23,828 nt of DNA, from positions 1-23,828 of the forward strand of contig JABDKK010000208.1 in assembly GCA_013002265.1 (NCBI GenBank), in the 5' to 3' direction. Both the position numbers and the translations under genes were made by a program. The notes under the pieces are model-generated. The model worked only from the letters and a program-made list of their open reading frames with translations, did no database searches and was not told the origin of the DNA. Numbering within the stretch: the first letter of the stretch is position 1; every line of letters begins with the position of its first letter. Positions 7,470 through 15,226 of the stretch are shown piece by piece. The DNA comes from Candidatus Nitrosopumilus sp. (lineage in GTDB: Archaea > Thermoproteota > Nitrososphaeria > Nitrososphaerales > Nitrosopumilaceae).

Positions 7470-7904
7470 TTGAACATAACTGATGCAAATAAAATATTTA
7501 GAAAATCTATTATCAAAGGCTTCTTTGAGCCCGAATTAGTTAATCTGGATTTTAAAAAGTCTGCAATAAAGCATCCCTCAATAAACTATGATGGCTTAAT
7601 GCAATCTGATCTGCTTCATGTATTTTTTGATGTGGAAACTGGTTCTGATTATCCTGATGGAGATGAATGGTTTATTGTTGACATGCTATTTCCTCATGAT
7701 GTGAAGATACCTGATAATCTGATTGGAACTGATTACTTTACAACTCTTTCAATTGAGGATGGAAAAACATTTTGGCATCATCGTGAATTAATACGTTACA
7801 AGTATGGCAAGTCTAAAAAATTAGATGACGCATTAGAATTTTTAGAATCGAAATACCAAGAACTTCATGAATTACTAGAACCATTACAAAAAGATCTCAA
7901 GTAA
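7470..7904 (+). CDS. unrecognised 144-residue soluble protein
   Basis: I do not recognise a family. The protein is acidic, with several aromatic residues (DVETGSDYPDGDEWFIVDML, FWHHRELIRY) and a likely C-terminal coiled helix (LDDALEFLESKYQELHELLE). There is no signal peptide or membrane segment. The start is a TTG. It is supported by a TATA-like TTATAGAC about 27 bases upstream, which would give a leaderless message. The gene lies 46 bases after korB but probably has its own promoter. Its 3' end overlaps the convergent 177-residue gene by eight bases. An earlier transcription partner or function cannot be inferred. Confidence 0.72.
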   Translation: MNITDANKIFRKSIIKGFFEPELVNLDFKKSAIKHPSINYDGLMQSDLLHVFFDVETGSDYPDGDEWFIVDMLFPHDVKIPDNLIGTDYFTTLSIEDGKTFWHHRELIRYKYGKSKKLDDALEFLESKYQELHELLEPLQKDLK

Positions 7905-8430
7905 TTTCTTTCCATGTGTCTCCTCTAAATGTATATTTTTTATCTTCTGATGAAGCAGTGTTTAGCCTCCATCTCACAGATTCAGAATCAAACTTGTAAA
8001 TTATTTCTTGAATATTTGATGGTAGTTTAGTAGGATCTAAATGATATGGTAATAATTCCAACACGAAATCTATTTTTTCAATCGCATTATTAAACCAAAC
8101 CTTGTCTTCAATATCTACTGCAAAAACAATTTTTGGATTACCTACAAAATTGATTTGAATTTTTATGGCATTTCCAGTTCCCCTTCTTCTCTTCATCTCC
8201 TTGAATACTGCCTTCACTTTTTCCCAACGCTTGTAATCAAACCATTGAAAGAATTCTTCATTAAATGTAAGTGGAATTTCAATATCTAAAGAACTGACAA
8301 AATTTTCATCCTCTACCTCAATTTCATTTTGAACTATTGTAAAATGTGAGTTTAGAAATCCGTAAAGCACTTCAATTTCCCATGGGGAAATTCCATAGTA
8401 TCTTAGGATGGCTTTCAAATTTTCTGACAA
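7897..8430 (-). CDS. unrecognised 177-residue protein
   Basis: No known family is visible. The protein begins with a helical MSENLKAILRYYGISPWEIE segment, has a strand-rich middle (SSLDIEIPLTFNEEFFQWF, IKIQINFVGNPKIVFAVDIE) and a basic patch EMKRRRGTGN. Trp and Phe are frequent. No Cys cluster, signal peptide or membrane segment is seen, so it is probably cytoplasmic. The ATG is about 27 bases downstream of TTTAATTA on the minus strand, consistent with a leaderless single-gene transcript. It converges with, and overlaps by eight bases, the 144-residue gene. Complete as it stands, with no sign of decay. Confidence 0.72.
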   Translation of the reverse strand: MSENLKAILRYYGISPWEIEVLYGFLNSHFTIVQNEIEVEDENFVSSLDIEIPLTFNEEFFQWFDYKRWEKVKAVFKEMKRRRGTGNAIKIQINFVGNPKIVFAVDIEDKVWFNNAIEKIDFVLELLPYHLDPTKLPSNIQEIIYKFDSESVRWRLNTASSEDKKYTFRGDTWKEIT

Positions 8431-8452
8431 TGATCTAAAATTCTTAAAATTG

Positions 8453-8460
8453 TAATTAAA
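8453..8460 (-). promoter_or_regulatory. TATA-like box for the 177-residue protein gene
   Basis: The minus-strand sequence TTTAATTA is centred about 27 bases upstream of the ATG at 8430. Confidence 0.4.
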
Positions 8461-8510
8461 GCTTCAATCACTCACAAATAAGATGAAATTGACCTTAAAA
8501 TTAAAATTAT

Positions 8511-8864
8511 ATGGGTTGTACAGTATTGATAGATATGAAGAAAGAATATGTAGTTAGAAGTATTGATTCTGCACCTGATGGCGCACCATATGTGATAGTC
8601 TCGCTATCTTCTTTAAAAGATCTAAAGGAAGGCACTCAAAATCAACCTCCATCGTTTGGAAGTCCAAAAGTAATGGGATTCACTAACATGAATGACATGA
8701 TGAAGGACCTAAACAAAATGCTTGGTGGAATGGGTGGCTTAGGAATGCAAGCAGGTGGTGTTACTCAGCTAAAACTTGAAATGCATGAATACAAAGAGAT
8801 GGGTCTTTCAGTTGGAGATAAAGTATTCTTAGAATTGAGTAAAGAAGAATCTCTTGGTGTATAA
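8511..8864 (+). CDS. unrecognised 117-residue protein with Met/Gly-rich centre
   Basis: The N-terminal third (CTVLIDMKKEYVVRSIDSAP) and the C-terminal third (TQLKLEMHEYKEMGLSVGDK) look like folded beta/alpha sequence. The centre is flexible and rich in Met and Gly (NMNDMMKDLNKMLGGMGGLG). No cofactor motif or membrane segment is visible. I considered a relation to the archaeal arcadin-1 type proteins on size and N-terminal pattern but cannot support it. The ATG at 8511 is the longest start. A TATA-like CTTAAAAT at 8494-8501 would fit better with a TTG at 8526, so the start is open. The stop is one base from the stop of the convergent membrane-anchored protein. Confidence 0.7.
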   Translation: MGCTVLIDMKKEYVVRSIDSAPDGAPYVIVSLSSLKDLKEGTQNQPPSFGSPKVMGFTNMNDMMKDLNKMLGGMGGLGMQAGGVTQLKLEMHEYKEMGLSVGDKVFLELSKEESLGV

Positions 8865-8865
8865 T

Positions 8866-9420
8866 CTACCAGATTGTATTGAAATACTTCCAGCCATAAA
8901 ATGCAGCAATAGTTCCAATAACAAATAACATTGGCTTCCATGCAAAAACTGGAATGCTTGGAGTAGCTAGTTTTACTTTGTAGTTATCTACAATTGCATG
9001 AATGTTTTTCTTAATTTTATCGTGCCAAATATTGTAATCCACTTGATATTTTTTTAAAATTTCTTCAACCTCATAAACAACTGGGGTTCTTTGAGAGAAC
9101 AAATGTTGAAGATAGTCTCTTGATACTTCGACTTCTGCATGAATTCCAATTAATCCTTTTTTGAGGTCAACCATTCTAACATGCATCTCCCATGGTTTTT
9201 TTAATTTCAGATTAAGTCCATGGCCAATTTGACCTGGCTGTTTATGTTCGAATTTTACTTTGGTGAAACCTTCATCTGTAAAAATTTTCATTAATTCATC
9301 AAAACTCTTCTTTACCACAATGTGTAGTTGCTCTACTCCGTCTTTATTATCAACACCAATGCTGTGTTTTAATCCGTCAAGAAATGAAACTGTCTTTGGG
9401 TATGTGGTGAGATATTCCAT
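8866..9420 (-). CDS. unrecognised protein with a single C-terminal membrane anchor
   Basis: The soluble part is mixed alpha/beta (VEQLHIVVKKSFDELMKIF, KPWEMHVRMVDLKKGLIGIH) with a predicted helix pair (VVYEVEEILKKYQVDYNIW). Near the C-terminus is one hydrophobic stretch, MLFVIGTIAAFYGWKYF, with only a few residues after it, the layout of a tail-anchored protein facing the cytoplasm. I chose the ATG at 9420 (184 residues) because CCTTAAATAG is centred 27 bases upstream of it. The longest frame would start at a TTG at 9456 (196 residues) and would place that TATA box inside the coding region. No family is recognised. It follows cofE on the same strand but seems to have its own promoter. Confidence 0.7.
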   Translation of the reverse strand: MEYLTTYPKTVSFLDGLKHSIGVDNKDGVEQLHIVVKKSFDELMKIFTDEGFTKVKFEHKQPGQIGHGLNLKLKKPWEMHVRMVDLKKGLIGIHAEVEVSRDYLQHLFSQRTPVVYEVEEILKKYQVDYNIWHDKIKKNIHAIVDNYKVKLATPSIPVFAWKPMLFVIGTIAAFYGWKYFNTIW

Positions 9421-9442
9421 TATTGTGTCAACAAAAAAACCT

Positions 9443-9452
9443 CTATTTAAGG
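9443..9452 (-). promoter_or_regulatory. TATA-like box that decides the start of the membrane-anchored protein
   Basis: CCTTAAATAG on the minus strand is centred 27 bases upstream of the ATG at 9420 and lies downstream of the alternative TTG at 9456. Confidence 0.5.
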
Positions 9453-9472
9453 CCAACCCAAAAAATATTGTT

Positions 9473-10258
9473 CTATGGTGGATTTGATAACCCTCTTACA
9501 TATACACACTGATCTGGTGATATTGCCATCTCCGAAGGATTGATTTTTCTGTCTGTAAGTTTTACTTCGGAATTTCTGACTATTGCAAATGGTTTTGATT
9601 CTCCCCCTTCGCCCATTTTGTGATTTGCAATTGTAGCAATATTGTCTGCCACTGCTTGAAATGTTACTTTGAGTAAATTTCCGTCAAGATCTTTTTTTGC
9701 TCTCATATCTAAAACAGGTTCTAAACCTGCACACGAAATTGCAATTCCTGCTGTTCCAATTCTTGCAGGCATTAATCTACTATCTGCGAGAATAATTCCA
9801 ACACGAATTGACATTTTCAAGAAAATCTTTCTACGTAATTGTTCTGCAACTAGATATGGTTTTGTTGGATACAGTATGACCTTGCCTTTTTTGGCATTTG
9901 ATTTGTCGATTCCAGCATTTGGTGCCATGATGTTGTCTGCAGATGTTATCACAAAACCACCAATTCCGCCAAATATTTTGTCTGATTCTCTGATTATTAC
10001 TTCGGCCATTTCTGGATTTAAAAGAAATTTTTTGGAAACATTATGTCCTTCAGCTGATGGTTTTATTTTATCAAGATTAACTATTCTTCCTTGAGAATTT
10101 GATATATATTTTGTTGAAATTACTATGATGTCTCCTTCCTGTAATTTTTGATTATTTTTTTCTAATGTGTTCATTAATGCCTCAAAAACATCAAAAATTC
10201 CATCCTTTCTCTCTGATATGAGAGGCACTACTGTTAGTTGCACACTGTTTTGATTCAT
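9473..10258 (-). CDS. cofE: coenzyme F420-0:L-glutamate ligase (CofE)
   Basis: The 261-residue protein matches CofE throughout: an N-terminal VVPLISERKDGIFDV segment, GDIIVISTKYISNSQGR, the APNAGIDKSNAKKGKV motif, and the metal/GTP-site region ILADSRLMPARIGTAGIAIS followed by CAGLEPVLDMR. It adds glutamate(s) to F420-0 through a gamma-linkage using GTP, completing the deazaflavin cofactor. This implies that the organism makes F420. No other F420 gene lies in the window. It is divergent from the leuCD cluster with only 58 bases between the start codons. Length is normal for the archaeal single-domain form, without the C-terminal nitroreductase domain found in actinobacterial FbiB. Confidence 0.92.
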   Translation of the reverse strand: MNQNSVQLTVVPLISERKDGIFDVFEALMNTLEKNNQKLQEGDIIVISTKYISNSQGRIVNLDKIKPSAEGHNVSKKFLLNPEMAEVIIRESDKIFGGIGGFVITSADNIMAPNAGIDKSNAKKGKVILYPTKPYLVAEQLRRKIFLKMSIRVGIILADSRLMPARIGTAGIAISCAGLEPVLDMRAKKDLDGNLLKVTFQAVADNIATIANHKMGEGGESKPFAIVRNSEVKLTDRKINPSEMAISPDQCVYVRGLSNPP

Positions 10259-10280
10259 TCTTTTCTTTTTTATTGTTCTG

Positions 10281-10293
10281 AAAAGCTTTTAAT
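10281..10293. promoter_or_regulatory. overlapping divergent core promoter of cofE and leuC
   Basis: AAAAGCTTTTAAT contains the palindrome AAAAGCTTTT. Read on the plus strand, TTTTAAT is about 27 bases before the ATG at 10317. Read on the minus strand, ATTAAAA is about 32 bases before the cofE ATG. AAGCTTTT occurs again at 10303-10310, so the motif is directly repeated just before the leuC start and could be a regulator site. Confidence 0.45.
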
Positions 10294-10316
10294 CTGTATT
10301 ACAAGCTTTTTTGATT

Positions 10317-11588
10317 ATGAATATAGTTGAGAAGATTCTTGCAAGGGCTTCAGGAAAATCCCAAGTTTCGCCTGATGATGTAGTTTTTGCAAATGTTGAC
10401 AAAGTAATGGTTCATGATGTTTCAGGACCCGGTGTGATTAAGGTATTTGATAAATTGAGAAAACAAGGAATTGTTGTTGATAAATTGTGGGATCCTACAA
10501 AGGTTTGGGTAGCTGAAGATCATTTTGTTCCTTCAGCAGAAAAAGTATCAGCTGAAAACATTGTAAAATTATCAAACTTTACAAAAAATTATGGAATTGA
10601 AAAGCATTTCAAATATGGAATGGGCCAATATGGAATTTGTCATACGTTATCTCACGAGGAGGCAATGGTGAAACCAGGAGAAGTCTATGTGGGAGGTGAT
10701 TCTCACACAAATACAACTGGTGCACTTGGTGCTTTTGCTTGTGGCTTGGGTCATACTGATGTTGCCTATGTTTTATTGAATGGAAAAATTTGGTTTAAGG
10801 TACCTGAGACATTCTACTTTAAACTAAATGGAAAACTACCCGACCACGTAATGGCCAAAGATTTGATTCTTAAAATTATTGGTGATATTGGAACTGATGG
10901 AGGAGCATACCGAACAATGCAATTTGGTGGAAGCGGAATTGATGAGATGTCCGTTGAAAGCAGATTGACAATGTGTAATATGACTACTGAAGCTGGAGCA
11001 AAAAATGGAATTGTTGAGCCAGATCAAAAAGTAGTAGATTATCTTTCTGCTAGAGGTGCTACAAATTTGAATTTAATTAAAGGTGATGATGATGCAGAAT
11101 ATGCAAAAATATTTGAATATGAAGGATCTGAAATGGAGCCAATTGTTGCAAAACCATTTTCTCCTGAAAATGTTACGATTGTAAGAGAGGCACCATCAAT
11201 TGAGTTAGACAAGTCATACATTGGTTCTTGTACTGGCGCAAAATACGAAGACTTGGAAGCTGCAGCAAAGATCCTAAAGGGAAGAAAAGTAAAAATTCGA
11301 ACCGAGATACTACCAGCGGCAATTTCAATTTATCAACGTGCAATGGAAAATGGACTGTTGAAAATTTTCTTAGATGCTGGTGTCACTGTTGGGCCTCCAA
11401 CATGTGGAGCTTGCTGTGGTGCACATATGGGTGTTTTAGCTAAAGATGAAATCTGTATTAGTACTACAAATCGAAATTTTCCAGGGAGAATGGGCCATGT
11501 AGAATCTCAAACATATCTTGCATCCCCTCTAGTTGCTGCTGCATCAGCAGTTACTGGAAAAATTACTGATCCGAGGGATTTACAATGA
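10317..11588 (+). CDS. leuC: 3-isopropylmalate dehydratase/homoaconitase-family large subunit, archaeal type
   Basis: This 423-residue aconitase-superfamily large subunit carries the three [4Fe-4S] cysteines: Cys305 (IGSCTGAK), then Cys363 and Cys366 (PTCGACCGAH). Conserved GGDSHTNTTGALGAF and GRMGHVESQTYLASP segments complete the active site. It isomerises 2-isopropylmalate to 3-isopropylmalate in leucine synthesis, or a related 2-hydroxy-tricarboxylate. It belongs to the shorter archaeal branch of about 420 residues. I take the ATG at 10317, 27 bases from the TATA-like box, not the TTG two codons earlier. Its small subunit starts within its last bases (ATGA overlap). A second, bacterial-type pair follows directly, so which pair serves leucine is open. 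Confidence 0.88.
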   Translation: MNIVEKILARASGKSQVSPDDVVFANVDKVMVHDVSGPGVIKVFDKLRKQGIVVDKLWDPTKVWVAEDHFVPSAEKVSAENIVKLSNFTKNYGIEKHFKYGMGQYGICHTLSHEEAMVKPGEVYVGGDSHTNTTGALGAFACGLGHTDVAYVLLNGKIWFKVPETFYFKLNGKLPDHVMAKDLILKIIGDIGTDGGAYRTMQFGGSGIDEMSVESRLTMCNMTTEAGAKNGIVEPDQKVVDYLSARGATNLNLIKGDDDAEYAKIFEYEGSEMEPIVAKPFSPENVTIVREAPSIELDKSYIGSCTGAKYEDLEAAAKILKGRKVKIRTEILPAAISIYQRAMENGLLKIFLDAGVTVGPPTCGACCGAHMGVLAKDEICISTTNRNFPGRMGHVESQTYLASPLVAAASAVTGKITDPRDLQ

Positions 11589-12076
11589 AAGGTAATGTAA
11601 TAAAATACGCACAAGATAACATCGATACTGACGTTATCATCCCAGGACAATACCTAAAAATTCATGACTATGCAGAACTTGCAACTCATGCAATGGAAGG
11701 CCTTGATCCTGACTTTCACTCTAAAGTAAAAGAAGGTGATTTTATTTTATCTGGAAAAAACTTTGGATGTGGCTCATCTCGTGAACATGCTCCGATTGCA
11801 TTATCTCATTCAGGAGTAAAAGCAGTCCTTGCTTTGTCTTTTGCAAGAATTTTTTATCGCAATGCTGTTGATGGTGCCTTTTTACTTCCTATCGAAATTG
11901 ACGAGGATGCATATAATGGAATTTCTGAAGGTGATGAAATTGATATTGATATTTCTACAAATGAAATAAAAAATATTACAAAAAATGAATCCTACAAAAT
12001 GAAACCCTTCTCTGAAATTATTGGAAAGATAATAGCAGCTGGTGGCCTTTTCAAATACAAACCAGATCAGGATTAA
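11585..12076 (+). CDS. leuD: 3-isopropylmalate dehydratase/homoaconitase-family small subunit, archaeal type
   Basis: The 163-residue swivel-domain subunit has NIDTDVIIPGQYL at 12-24 and the conserved GKNFGCGSSREHAPIAL core. In methanogen homologues the loop after PGR/PGQ decides the substrate: YLRT in homoaconitase, and YLV-M/Y in isopropylmalate isomerase. Here it reads Tyr23-Leu24-Lys25-Ile26, matching neither exactly; a basic residue sits at the arginine position of homoaconitase. It pairs with the preceding large subunit, which it overlaps by four bases. The name leuD follows the family, and a different or broader substrate is possible. Confidence 0.87.
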   Translation: MKGNVIKYAQDNIDTDVIIPGQYLKIHDYAELATHAMEGLDPDFHSKVKEGDFILSGKNFGCGSSREHAPIALSHSGVKAVLALSFARIFYRNAVDGAFLLPIEIDEDAYNGISEGDEIDIDISTNEIKNITKNESYKMKPFSEIIGKIIAAGGLFKYKPDQD

Positions 12077-12077
12077 A

Positions 12078-13493
12078 ATGGGAAAAACTCTTTTTGAAAA
12101 AATTTGGAATTCTCACACTGTTGTTGAAAGCCAAACAGGACCCTCCTTGATTTATATTGACAGGCATCTTGTTCATGAAGTTACATCTCCACAAGCTTTT
12201 GATGGACTAAGAATGAATAACCGAAAAGTTCGAAGACCAGATCTTACTATTGCTACAATGGATCACAATGTACCAACTAACGATAGAACTCTTCCAATTT
12301 TGGATCAAACATCTGCAATTCAAATTCAAACTTTGGAAAAAAACTGTAAGGATTTTGGAATTACATTATTTGACATCAATAGTCCTAATCAGGGCATAGT
12401 CCATGTTATTGGTCCCCAATTAGGAATTACATTGCCTGGCAGTACAATAGTCTGTGGTGATAGCCATACTTCTACTCATGGAGCTTTTGGCGCCCTGGCA
12501 TTTGGAATAGGTACTAGTGATGTAGAACATGTTTTAGCATCTCAAACAATATGGATGGAAAAACCAAAGCCATTTGAAATTAGAGTAGAAGGAAAACGAA
12601 AAAACCCTCATGCAGTTACTGCAAAAGATATTGTTCTCTCAATCATAAAAAATATTGGAACTGGTGGAGGAACAGGTACTGTAATTGAGTATCGTGGACA
12701 AGGAATAAGTGATCTTTCAATGGAGCAGAGAATGACTATTTGTAATATGTCCATAGAGGCAGGTGCTAGGGCAGGCTTGATTGCCCCTGATGAGAAAACT
12801 TTTGATTATCTTAGAGGCCGAAAATACACTCCAAAAAACTATGAATTCTTAGTTGACTATTGGAGAGATGAACTAAAAACTGATAATGATGCAAAATTTG
12901 AAAAACAATTTGTTTTACACATTGATGATATTGCACCACAAGTAAGCTGGGGTACAAATCCTGGAATGACATGTGATATTACAGAATCTATTCCAACACC
13001 TGAAGAATTTTCAAAAGGTAATTCCAATCAAAAGAAGGGTGCAGAAAAAGCACTTGACTATATGGATCTGAAGGCAGGAACTTCGATACAAGATATCAAA
13101 ATTGATAGAGTGTTCATTGGTTCGTGTACTAATGCACGATTAGAAGATCTTATTGAAGCATCCAAGGTAATCAAAGGTCAAAAAATTTCCCCAAACGTTA
13201 GAGCAATGGTAGTTCCAGGTTCTCAAATGGTAAAAAAACAAGCCGAAAAGCTGGGTCTTGACAAAATTTTTACTGATGCTAATTTTGAGTGGAGAGAAGC
13301 AGGATGCAGCATGTGTCTGGGAATGAATCCTGATATTTTATCTCCTGGAGAGAGATGTGCAAGTACATCTAACAGAAATTTTGAAGGAAGACAAGGTGCT
13401 GGTGGGAGAACTCATTTAGTTAGTCCTGTAATGGCTGCTGCTGCTGCAATTAAAGGTCATTTTGTTGATGTTAGGGAATTGGATTTGAATTAG
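12078..13493 (+). CDS. leuC: 3-isopropylmalate dehydratase large subunit, bacterial type
   Basis: The 471-residue protein aligns by eye with bacterial LeuC from its MGKTLFEKIWNSH start. The cluster cysteines are Cys350 (IGSCTNAR), Cys410 and Cys413 (GCSMCLGM), close to the E. coli numbering. DHNVPTNDR, GDSHTSTHGAFG and STSNRNFEGRQGAGGRTHL are further family segments. It catalyses the 2- to 3-isopropylmalate isomerisation of leucine synthesis. I start at the ATG one base after the previous stop; a longer frame from 12042 would run through the end of the small subunit before it and adds no homologous residues. The bacterial type next to an archaeal type suggests that one set was acquired by transfer, but base composition looks the same. 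Confidence 0.92.
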   Translation: MGKTLFEKIWNSHTVVESQTGPSLIYIDRHLVHEVTSPQAFDGLRMNNRKVRRPDLTIATMDHNVPTNDRTLPILDQTSAIQIQTLEKNCKDFGITLFDINSPNQGIVHVIGPQLGITLPGSTIVCGDSHTSTHGAFGALAFGIGTSDVEHVLASQTIWMEKPKPFEIRVEGKRKNPHAVTAKDIVLSIIKNIGTGGGTGTVIEYRGQGISDLSMEQRMTICNMSIEAGARAGLIAPDEKTFDYLRGRKYTPKNYEFLVDYWRDELKTDNDAKFEKQFVLHIDDIAPQVSWGTNPGMTCDITESIPTPEEFSKGNSNQKKGAEKALDYMDLKAGTSIQDIKIDRVFIGSCTNARLEDLIEASKVIKGQKISPNVRAMVVPGSQMVKKQAEKLGLDKIFTDANFEWREAGCSMCLGMNPDILSPGERCASTSNRNFEGRQGAGGRTHLVSPVMAAAAAIKGHFVDVRELDLN

Positions 13494-13494
13494 A

Positions 13495-14079
13495 ATGGAT
13501 TCTTTTAAAAAAGTAACAAGCATCATAACACCTCTTGATAAGGTAAATGTAGACACTGATCAAATAATTCCAAAACAATTCCTAAAATTAGTTCAAAAAT
13601 CTGGATTTGGAAAATTTCTATTCTTTAATTGGAGATATGATGAAAACGAGAATCCAAAAACTGATTTTGTTTTAAATAATCCAAAATATGATAATTCAAA
13701 AATTCTTGTAGCTGGGGATAATTTTGGTTGTGGTTCAAGCAGGGAGCATGCAGTTTGGGCCTTGCTTGATTATGGATTTTCAGTAGTAATTGCGCCTTCT
13801 TTTGCAGATATCTTTCTTAGTAATTGCTTCAAAAATGGCGTATTGCCTATTTCCTTGGATGAAAAAAATGTTGAAAAACTACAACAAGAGATCAAACCTG
13901 TAGAAGTTGATCTTGAAAAACAAACAATCAAAACAACTTCTTATGAAATTCCTTTTGAAATTGATTCTCACAAGAAAAAAATTCTATTAGAAGGACTAGA
14001 TGATATTGCTCAAACTTTTCAATATGTAGACAAGATTACAGAATTTGAAAAAAATTCTAGAGTCCCATCTGTTTTATGA
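13495..14079 (+). CDS. leuD: 3-isopropylmalate dehydratase small subunit, bacterial type
   Basis: The 194-residue subunit has the bacterial LeuD pattern: NVDTDQIIPKQFLKLVQKSG at 19-38, then FGKFLFFNWRY, and the GDNFGCGSSREHAVWALLDY core. It is longer than the archaeal small subunit by about 30 residues at the C-terminus, as is usual for this type. Its start lies one base after the stop of the large subunit, so the four leuC/leuD genes form one operon. The last 23 bases overlap the convergent nucleotidyltransferase gene. All key residues for forming the active site with its partner are present, so this pair is the better candidate for the leucine pathway. Confidence 0.92.
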   Translation: MDSFKKVTSIITPLDKVNVDTDQIIPKQFLKLVQKSGFGKFLFFNWRYDENENPKTDFVLNNPKYDNSKILVAGDNFGCGSSREHAVWALLDYGFSVVIAPSFADIFLSNCFKNGVLPISLDEKNVEKLQQEIKPVEVDLEKQTIKTTSYEIPFEIDSHKKKILLEGLDDIAQTFQYVDKITEFEKNSRVPSVL

Positions 14080-14773
14080 TCTTCTGAACCATTTTTTGAT
14101 TTCTCTCTAAAATTGTTGGTGATTCTGCATCAATCCATTCTACGTTCCCTATATTATAAGCACTAATTTTTCCTTCTTTTGATAGTTGTTGCAAAATATC
14201 AAATGATAGATTGATCTCTTTTTGCTTATTTTTTTTAATTCTTTTTATAATTTCAACATCAAGCATATAGATTCCCAAACACTCTGATAGTTGTAATTTC
14301 ATAACCGGTTTTTCCTTGAATTCTTTAATCATGCCGTCTTCGACTACTGCAAATCCTGTTTCTTCTTTTCTTTTTGTCCTAGTTGCAATACATGCTGTAC
14401 TTTTTTTATTTTTGAATACATCCTTCATTTTTTTCAGATCAATTGCGCATAGATTATCTACAAACCATAAAATAAATTCAGATTCTCCCTTGAGATTTTT
14501 TTCTATGTGTAGAAGATCTCCTCCTGTTCCACTATGTGAGTCTTGAACAAAGGTAATGTTTTTTTGATTTTCCAAATAGTTTTTGATTTGTCCACCTAAT
14601 CCATTATAATCTGAAATTATGATGATCTCTTTTACAAAATTAAATGACTTAAGATATTTTACAATATATTCAATCAATGCCTTTCCGCCAATTGGTGACA
14701 TTGCCTTTGGAAAATAATCTGTATATGGTTTGCCTCTAGTGCCTTTGCCGCCTGCTAAAATTACAGCCTTCAC
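14057..14773 (-). CDS. sugar-phosphate nucleotidyltransferase
   Basis: This 238-residue GT-A-type nucleotidyltransferase has the N-terminal nucleotide loop AVILAGGKGTRGKP (residues 3-16), the FPKAM lysine motif at 21-25, and a metal-binding Asp106 in LWFVDNL. The usual GGxGTRLxPLT reads GGKGTRGKPYT, lacking the leucine after arginine. GFAVVEDGMIKEFKEKP follows the family's typical strand-turn, and WIDAESP lies near the C-terminus. It should transfer an NMP to a sugar 1-phosphate to make an activated sugar for glycans or lipids; the sugar is not predictable. No C-terminal hexapeptide domain is present. It begins three bases after the uS9 stop, so it rides on the ribosomal protein transcript, an unusual position for such an enzyme. 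Confidence 0.85.
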   Translation of the reverse strand: MKAVILAGGKGTRGKPYTDYFPKAMSPIGGKALIEYIVKYLKSFNFVKEIIIISDYNGLGGQIKNYLENQKNITFVQDSHSGTGGDLLHIEKNLKGESEFILWFVDNLCAIDLKKMKDVFKNKKSTACIATRTKRKEETGFAVVEDGMIKEFKEKPVMKLQLSECLGIYMLDVEIIKRIKKNKQKEINLSFDILQQLSKEGKISAYNIGNVEWIDAESPTILERNQKMVQKIIKQMGL

Positions 14774-14776
14774 AGC

Positions 14777-15226
14777 CTAACGGTAAGATTTCTGCTTTCT
14801 TCTTCTAGCACCAGGACCGCCAAATTTCTTTGGTTCTTTCTGTCTGGCATCTCCGCTAATTAGATACTTGTCAAATTCAGAGATTCTCTTTCTTAGATCT
14901 TCTCTAGTTGATTTTGGAAATGGGTGATCTTTTGGGTCTTTTTTTGATTTGGTCCATCCAATTAGTGCTCTTGATATTCCAGTTGCCACAGCACTAGCTT
15001 GTCCCATAAAACCTCCGCCTCTTACTCTTACAGAGATGTCAATTTTATCTCTTAAATCCCCCGTAATTTCAAGTGGTGCTAAAATTACTTCTCTTGCAGT
15101 TTCCTGTGGAATCATTTCAACCGGTACATTGTTTATTCTAACTTTGCCTTGTCCTTTAGTGATGTAAACATGAGCACTAGATGTCTTTCTAGTTGCAAAA
15201 TAAATTTCAGTCTTTGGAGTCGTCAT
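14777..15226 (-). CDS. rpsI: small ribosomal subunit protein uS9
   Basis: The 149-residue protein has the uS9 fold segments YFATRKTSSAHVYITKGQGK and VRVRGGGFMGQASAVATGIS. It ends in the nearly invariant tail KFGGPGARRRKQKSYR, whose last arginine reaches the P-site tRNA in the 30S subunit. It starts inside the uL13 stop (ATGA overlap). The eL18-uL13-uS9 order is the conserved archaeal one. In many archaea rpoN and rpoK follow next; here a nucleotidyltransferase does. Confidence 0.97.
   Translation of the reverse strand: MTTPKTEIYFATRKTSSAHVYITKGQGKVRINNVPVEMIPQETAREVILAPLEITGDLRDKIDISVRVRGGGFMGQASAVATGISRALIGWTKSKKDPKDHPFPKSTREDLRKRISEFDKYLISGDARQKEPKKFGGPGARRRKQKSYR

Noticed and set aside
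13495..14079. Recent horizontal transfer of the bacterial-type leuCD pair
   Set aside because: Base and codon use look like the neighbours and no mobile element, repeat or tRNA flanks the pair, so any transfer would be old and cannot be shown from the window.
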